64,000 nucleotides of DNA, taken from Limonium bicolor. Taxonomy: Eukaryota; Streptophyta; Magnoliopsida; Caryophyllales; Plumbaginaceae. Location of the stretch: NCBI GenBank assembly GCA_023374045.1, contig CM041783.1, forward strand, positions 94,647,298 through 94,711,297, given 5' to 3'. How positions within the stretch are numbered: the first letter of the stretch is position 1; each line of letters opens with the position of its first letter. Shown here piece after piece: positions 57,601-64,000 of this stretch. The translations under genes were made by a program, and so were the position numbers. Under the pieces are notes generated by a model that saw nothing but the letters and a program-made list of their open reading frames with translations, made no database searches and was not told where the DNA came from.

Positions 57601-58906
57601 AGATGAACGACTTCGAAGATATTTCATTAGAGTGTTCGAACTGATTCATTTTCTGATTTTTGCTAATCTTTTAAACGTGATCACCATAGATGTAAGCGCA
57701 AATGAAAATCGTGGCTGATTAAATGTGGAGCTGAGTGTGAATGATTGGGATAATCACTTTCCCGGTCAATCAGTGCTCCCATACCATCGGGGGAACCGTC
57801 GTCCCTTCACTGTTCATCTCTCGGGATTTATCTCTGTTACGCCATGTGGGGCACGTCATCAAGAAAGTCTGGAGTGCTTAAGTTCGAAAGGTCAAGATAC
57901 CCGAAGTGATACAGTCACACGAGCCACGGCCGGGATTATCACAACATACTCACTTTTCGGGAAACTCGGGGAAGTACTGCATGGGAACGGGTCTCCCGTC
58001 GTTTGCACGATAAGGTGTGTCTAAAGCCCTAATTATTCACTGACTACGCTGTGTCATGTATGGGTATCCGTAAATACTGGATCCTCTATGAATTGTAGTG
58101 TGACATTGGGCTTTAAAGACACCGTGGTGTAGAGGACACCTGGAGAACTGAGCCCATGCAATCTTCAGGGTAAGGCAAAGGGTGGTCAGACAGTCGTCAT
58201 ACAAGGGGGTGACTACCCATAAAACCCGTCCTAGACACCGGACCAGGCTGTTGGACACTAAAGGCTCAAAGGTCACTATATGCTGGCTTTGACTCGGAGA
58301 TGGAGGATATTTTTGGATCATGAGTCTTTAGGGTGTAGATCGATGACCATCTCGCCCCGTGGGTATAACCATTCAATGAATGACCCGGCTCAAGGGGAAT
58401 CAATCGTGGACCGATCGGGATCCCGTGACTCGTGGAAATAGGAGTGACACAGAGGAATGCATGTCCTACACTACCCATGCACTCACAACTTGTAAATATA
58501 AAAGCGGTAATGGTGTAGATCAGTGACCGTCTCACCCCACAACAAGTAACACTAATATGAATGCGGTAAATGAAGTAGAGAAGAACAAACGACCCTATTT
58601 ACTATTTTTTTGTCTTGAAGGAGGTGATTCAAATTGGTTGTTATTAACCTAAAAGGAAGTTAGCTTCATTCAATCCTAAGTGTCTCTTTCTATGTGTGAG
58701 CTAATTATTAACCCAATTGTTTGTCATGTTTGTTGAGGATCTATCAAGTCCTAACTGTCCTCATCAGATACACACTCTAAGTGTGGAGTAGAATAATCCT
58801 AATGGCATGAAATGAATCTCTTGAAGGTTTTGAAAGAAGAGGGGAACTCCCGACAATTTCGAATGGAGTTCAGGCTTCCTTAAGTTTGAGAAAAACTTAC
58901 AAGTTT

Positions 58907-58924
58907 TCCCCAGCAGAGTCGCCA
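58907..58924 (-). promoter_or_regulatory. tRNA-Arg primer-binding site (Ogre/Tat type)
   Basis: Minus strand TGGCGACTCTGCTGGGGA, three bases from an LTR end at 58928. This 18-base site is the one used by plant Ogre/Tat retrotransposons, unlike all other elements here. Confidence 0.85.
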
Positions 58925-58927
58925 TTC

Positions 58928-60141
58928 TGTGGAGGGTGATTTTTTGGTATGAGGGGGTCTATCTAAATATGGGTCTTGACTAAAAAGCCTATATCCTAGA
59001 AATTGTCATTATGTGGAGGGTAAAAACCCGTTATTCTGGCATCCCTCAAATACCTACTAAATCGTCTGTCTTTCCAAGAATGCATAAAGGGGAGTGCAAG
59101 TATGCACTACACTCGCTCTCGATGGGATCCACGCGGACTTATGCCCTAAGGGCGGAAATTGACTAGAGTCGCCACCTAGTTTGACCTAAGGAACTAGGAA
59201 GGGAGGAGAAGGGTTCTAAGAACCGTTGGTTGACTCTGGGATTGTTGCCTATGGATAGGACTTATCTGGTCATTTGTAGAGATTCTATGTTGGTTCGCAC
59301 TAGGTTACACCCTTGGAAGTGGCAACAACCACAACTTCGGATTGGTGCCCGAAGAAACCTTGGCCTCCAATTGTCGGGATTGCCTTCTTTCAAAACCTTT
59401 TTAGAGAGATTCAATTAAATCCAAAGGATAGGATTGAGTGTGGACTGAGGAATAGATTATTTCGAAGGGTTTGAAGAAATAGGCTGGTCTTGGAATATCG
59501 GTCGTCGGGGTTCGTTTGAGTGTTGAGCGGTTTCAATTGTTTTCGAGGGGTTTATAGTTGTTTCGGCTCTCGCAGGGCTTAGGAGGATGCTGGAAGTTTT
59601 AAGGAGGAAAAGGGCATTTTGGTAATTTTGTGAAGTTGAGGGGTGTTCGGATCATTTGGTGAAGTTGAGGAGTTTCTTTCGAGTTTGTGAAGTTCAGCTT
59701 TTGGAGTGGTCGAATTTTGAGGTGTTTTTGAAAGTCGAGAGTATTAAAGAGAAATTCGGGCATTCAGGATGACCGAGTATGAAAGAGGATTTTGGCTTTA
59801 CAGGTATTCGGGTTTTAAAGTTGTTTGGGAGTATTCAGGGATTGGGGGTCCTATGTGACTTAGTGTTTGTTCAGAGAAGGATTGAGAAGTGTTTATGTGA
59901 CTTAAAGTTCTAATGGAGGGGTTATATTGGTTTATTCAGAATTGTCTCTCTTAAGTAAAGAAAAATCATTTTTGTTGAAAAAGGGCGGATAATCCCGAGG
60001 GATTACCCTATGTACCCCCTCGAACACGACACTTATTAATGGTAAGTGCCGATGCTCGAAAGATGGGGCAATGAATTTATGTCAGAAAATAGGATTTAGA
60101 GAGAAACACCATGAATGAGATGTTCTCGGTCAAACCCTAAT
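58928..60141 (-). repeat. Ogre/Tat-like LTR, first part
   Basis: Starts (plus-strand view) TGTGGAGGGTGATTTTT beside the primer site and contains AGAGTCGCCACCTAG near 59165, which is typical of such LTRs. It is broken at 60141 by the solo LTR and resumes at 63056. Confidence 0.7.
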
Positions 60142-63060
60142 TGAAATACCCCAACGTTACGAAAGTTTTTACGAGGAGATCTTACTAGGCATTAACGGCT
60201 TAGTAAAAAGTTAATCGTTCCTTAGAATTTTTACCTTAGTATAACCTTGACTTTTACTACGCATTAATGGTCCGTAAGTAGATATTCACTTAGAATTATA
60301 GCACTCAAAAAGCTCAAGTTTTGGCCACAAAGCTCTTGGCCAAGAACATACCTCAGTAAAAATCCGGTTTTTACCTCGGTCATTTTTGACACTAAAAAGA
60401 GGTATTAACTTATTAACCCCTTAAAGCACTCTTTAAGGTGAATTAAGCTAGATTGTCTTATATTATTTAAGGCTATTAGAAGTCCTAAATATTACCCATG
60501 AGATGGTAGTAGTATAGAAGGTGAAATCTCTTGGCAAGGTAACTTGGAAATTTACCGAAGAAAGTTACCTAAGAAAGGTTGTTTTATATGATTCCAATTT
60601 GTAGTTTTTACCCATTATCTCTTCATTGTAATTACCTACCTTAGTTACCACATCAATCTACCAAGTTACATGTGTTGACAAAGCAAAAAAAAGAGAGGTA
60701 AATGGCATACAAAATTCGTCCATACCCACCTCTCCCACCATTTCAGCACTACTTTCCAACACATCAAGTCTTTAGCTTATATAATTTCTTCCTTTAGCAT
60801 CTTTGGGTCCCTTACATGTTAGGTAACCTCCATTATCAGACATAGAACATGCCCATTACATAAAATATAAGAAGAGAAAAGAAGCAAGTAGCAAGGCAAT
60901 CAAGTAGCCAGCCACATGTGCCATTACAACTTTTCATAAAGCACAAATTCCCTCTTTTGTTTTCCACTACATGTTCTGCCTTACTTTAGCTAGTTTATGA
61001 ATTGGATTGAGCATCTTCTAAAGGCCCTGATGGTAGACTAATAATGTATTCAAGTGGAGGAATTAATGGAGCACTATAATGCTGTCTAAAGCAAGCATTA
61101 TCACAAAGATACAAATCTGGCCAGAAATGATGTCTAGCACTCTAAGGCTTGTCTACTCCATATCTTCCCTATATAAACCATTATCCACGACCCCTAACAC
61201 TAACCCTTACTCTCTGGACATTCCCAGGTCCTATTACAAACACTAAGAGAGCCTAGGGTCAAAGGAAAGTGCAAGGGAAGGTGAAGAAGTCACAAAAAAT
61301 AGTTTCTGAGTTCGAGCAAGTTTGATCTAGTAAGCTTGTTCTTCGAGCCTCTCTTCAGGTAAAACCAATCTCAAATTAATCTTCATTGAATCCTCTTCAT
61401 TTTGGGCTAAAACCCCATTCAAAAACCTTACCGAAAGCTCTTGTTATAAGGCAATAGATTTCTGTGTGCAAGGAAAGGCAATTTGAGGAGCCTTATGGAG
61501 TTTGTGTCATCTAGCAAGTTGCCAAGGCTCTTTTGGGAGTTTGATCCAAGCATATTCAAGGTAATTCTATTGTCTAAGATCCCTTCCAAGCTATACATTT
61601 TATTTGGGTTCGTAGGTACCCTAAATCTTGGTGAAAGTTAGACCTAAGGGGGAAAAACGTGCTTTAAGATCCCCTAACTTGTGAGAAGGATTTAGAAGGC
61701 TATACTAATTCATTTTTCTATTAATACATATCAATCTGTAGGGAATTGAATCCTCTATCCAATGAACCTATTCGCTCTATTTTTCGACATCATTTGGATA
61801 GTTAAATTTGTTACGCTTTAAGATGTCGAACTGAGTATTTAAACCAGCTAGCTTTAAAGGTGGAAAAACGTAATTTGTGATACCCTAACTTGTAACATGA
61901 GTTTAGGGAGTTTTACTCATCCAAATTTCTATTACTACATATCAATATCTACTGATTTGAACCCTCTATCTATTGCACCTATTCGCTCTATTTTTAGAAG
62001 TCATTTGGTTAGTGAATTGGTTACGTCTTTAATAAGTCGGAATGAGTTCTAAGCTTTTTATGGTGAAAAATATGTTTTGTGGTCTTATGACTATGGCCAA
62101 CTTGTAACTTATATTTTGGTTGTTTTAATATTAAGTATATGAGTTGAAGTGATGCTTGGATGATATTCATTGAAAGTACCCTGGTGTTTTGATAAAGTTT
62201 TACCTTTGTACTAAGTGGATCTTCTAAGTGGTGAAAGTGATTTAAGCCTTGTGCTTGTTTGTGTTCTTTATTTAAGAACTTGGTGGTTGAATTGATTTAT
62301 TGTTCATTTGTGGAAAAGTATTATTGGATACTTGACTTATTCAAACTTGGTTTTATGTATATATATATGATGATTGGGTACGTTTTCCCGTTTTAACTCT
62401 TGGTACATCGCGGGCTCCTTGAGTTTGCGTCAGGATTTCTACTCTATAGTTTAAAGGTACTATAGGGGGTGTGCACATCTTTTAGAGTCCTTACGTGGTG
62501 GAAGGATAGGTTGGATCGCCTTAATGATCGGGATTTGTCCCACGTTATGAATTAAATGGTGAGAAAAGATTAACAGTGGTCTTGTTACCACAAGGTGATT
62601 TATGAGCTCTTTACGTTCTGAACCTATTTTGCAGTTGTTAAATGCTTGAGTTGATGATGTATCCATATCTACTTTGATATCCTATTTTCTTGATCTTGAC
62701 TTGGATTTACTCAGCGTTTTGCTGACGTTTTATGGCTTTGCCCTGCGGTCCCTTCTTTGTGTTGTTTTCAAATGACCGTAGATGAAGAATACTAGTGAAG
62801 CTTTGGAGCTGCACGAGAGCGTGGGGAAGACTTGGGGATTAGAGACTTCCACCTAGTTTGTTTAAGGTTTTCAAGAATGTTTATTATTCAGACTTTTATT
62901 TTGGGTTTGGATTGTTGTAATAAGCCTAGGCACTCACAGAGGTTGTGAGTGTAGCGGTAACGCTCTTGTAAGACTTTTATTTGCTTCCGTGTTTTATTTG
63001 TGCACTCTGTCTATCACACCACGTGATAACAGTTGGTAGAAAATGGGGCGTTACACTAAT
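60137..63060 (+). mobile_element. Solo LTR G (60142-63055) with target duplications CTAAT
   Basis: A 2914-bp LTR from TGAAATACCCC to GGGGCGTTACA flanked by CTAAT at 60137-60141 and 63056-63060. No interior is present, so LTR-LTR recombination probably removed it. A TATA box TATATAAA is at 61170-61177 with a C/T-rich region after it, so U3 would be about 1.05 kb. AGG|GTAA-like donors (TTCAG|GTAAAACC near 61359 and CAAG|GTAATT near 61560) and TTTTGCAG near 62633 again suggest a leader intron. Confidence 0.92.
61170..61177 (+). promoter_or_regulatory. TATA box of solo LTR G
   Basis: CCCTATATAAACC sits about 1.03 kb into the LTR, followed within 35 bases by a pyrimidine-rich start region (CTTACTCTCTGGAC). 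Confidence 0.6.
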
Positions 63061-63146
63061 AACATCTCTAACTCACGGGTTTAAACCATTAAAAGCCAAA
63101 AATACTGAAATCAAGTGGAAGAGAGTTAGATGATTCTAAAATCCCG

Positions 63147-63293
63147 GCTGCAGCTAGGAAGGTCGTTACTTTCCTAGCACCCTGCCTTGTAAAAATCTAG
63201 GCTGCAATTAGGGGAGGTTTGTCACCCTAATGCCCCGCCCAAAGAGATCCAAACTGCGACAGGGGAGATTACGACCCCAGTGCCCCGCCTCGG
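63147..63293. repeat. Three 50-55 bp repeats
   Basis: Each has GGCTGCA/ACTGCGA, a G-rich block, a T/C-rich complement and GCCCCGCC or CACCCTGCC. Confidence 0.7.
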
Positions 63294-63825
63294 TTTTTTA
63301 TTTTGGAAGGGAGACAAGTGACATCTAACTAGGAAGCAAAAATTTTGAAGGTATAGATATTTCTGAGTTGGAAACCTTTGAAGTTGTTCGGATTCTCGAT
63401 GAAGAAACACTGATTTTGAGAAATGTTTTAGGAGACATTTTTTTGTATATGTGAGAAGAACTTTCTGCATTTGAGAAGAGTTTTCTGTGATGTGAGAAGA
63501 GTTTTTCCTTTAAAATTCCACAAAATGGTTCCTTTTGAAAGCTTGATGAAAAGAATGTTCAAAAAAAGGATGAAGGTTTTAGGATTTTCTTTAGAGTTTG
63601 AATGGGATTTGGATTTTGGACTTGATTTGAAAGTGGTAAGGGTTTTATAGGTGGAAGTAAACCCGAGGTAGGTTAGTTGGAAGTGATGGTCGACTTTGGA
63701 TCAAGTCAAAGCTCTGGGTAAAAACATGGGTTTGGTCAAAGTTTTTGGTCAAGGTTAAAGTTGGACCGAGGTCAAAGTTTGGGTCAAGGTTAAAGTTTGG
63801 ACCGAGGTCAAAGTTTGGGTCAAGG

Positions 63826-64000
63826 TTTGACTTTTGTGGACAGGGTTTGACTTTTGTGGACTTGGTTTGACTTTTGTGGACTTGGTTTGACTTTTGTGGA
63901 CTTGGTTTGACTTTTGTGGACTTTGTTTGAATTTTGTGGGCTTGGTTTGAATTTTGTGGGCTTGGTTTGACTTTTGTGGACTTGGTTTGATTTTTGTGGA
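63826..64000. repeat. 20-bp tandem repeat TTTTGTGGACTTGGTTTGAC
   Basis: About nine units, the last ones running off the window. It is preceded by GGTCAAAGTTTGGGTCAAGG repeats from 63730, from which it probably grew. Confidence 0.85.

Larger units (their letters stand above)
55045..58906 (-). other. Non-coding interior or leader of an Ogre/Tat-like element
   Basis: This lies downstream, on the minus strand, of the tRNA-Arg primer site at 58907-58924 and is cut by F at 55044. I recognise no gag or pol motif. It holds poly-T/TTGGATTTT simple sequence (55670-55700, 55965-56045). It also has a degenerate TTTGAAA/GTGAAAA repeat field (57285-57600) and two related copies of GTGTAGATC(G/A)(A/G)TGACC (58335 and 58515). 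Its 99-codon open frame at 57725-58024 is unrecognised and probably chance. Confidence 0.45.
63056..64000 (-). repeat. Ogre/Tat-like LTR, second part, runs off the window
   Basis: Continues the LTR after the solo-LTR insertion. It includes three 50-55 bp units of GGCTGCA...CTAGCACCCTGCC type (63147-63293) and a 20-bp tandem repeat at the edge. No gene is seen. Confidence 0.6.

Noticed and set aside
57725..58024. 99-codon open frame as a host gene
   Set aside because: No recognisable domain, no promoter or intron context, and it lies in the presumed leader of the tRNA-Arg element on the opposite strand.

Overview
The window looks like repeat-dense nuclear DNA of a flowering plant. It is almost wholly nested LTR retrotransposons with plant-type primer sites (initiator tRNA-Met for most, tRNA-Arg for one), and I found no ordinary host gene. 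The species cannot be told from the sequence. A 500-base run of N shows it is a scaffolded assembly.

Left block (1-22138): four nested insertions. Element A (1-11681, + strand) is young and non-coding, with 4.66 kb LTRs; it sits inside the LTR of B (11682-15479, +). B sits inside an LTR of the E family (C, 15480-15757, +). C sits in the internal region of D (15758-22138, - strand). A and D are LARD-like: very long LTRs around an internal domain without gag or pol. D is itself inserted in a tandem array (22139-22812).

Middle block (22139-55044): element E (26267-38432, -) has LTRs over 5 kb, a gag gene broken by three intron-like gaps, and no pol. Element F (39603-55039, -, 15.4 kb, with 5-bp target duplications) is a chromovirus-type Ty3/gypsy element. 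It carries gag, protease, RT, RNase H, integrase and a chromodomain-like tail, all damaged. Between the F gag zinc knuckles and the protease, in the same orientation, lies a 716-bp reading frame for an AlkB (ALKBH1-like) 2-oxoglutarate/Fe(II) dioxygenase. One splice donor in gag is in phase with an acceptor that fuses Gag to AlkB and with a second acceptor that skips AlkB and fuses Gag to Pol. This captured RNA/DNA demethylase and its possible splice switch are the most interesting thing in the window. A 460-bp hAT-type element interrupts the end of F pol. About 2.3 kb of F plus its flank is present twice (23983-26266 and 38430-40714) around E, with a microhomology junction.

Right block (55045-64000): non-coding DNA ending in a tRNA-Arg primer site (58907-58924, -), then an Ogre/Tat-like LTR that is split by a clean solo LTR (60142-63055) and runs off the window.

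Elements of the tRNA-Met group share RNA-level structure with paired (covarying) changes. The primer site forms one arm of a perfect hairpin, a hairpin abuts the polypurine tract, and hairpin arrays lie just before it. The non-coding internal domains carry a conserved stem-loop, and the LTRs carry tandem dyad repeats and splice-site-like signals. Repeat boundaries were read directly. Divergence figures are by-eye counts and no database was searched.
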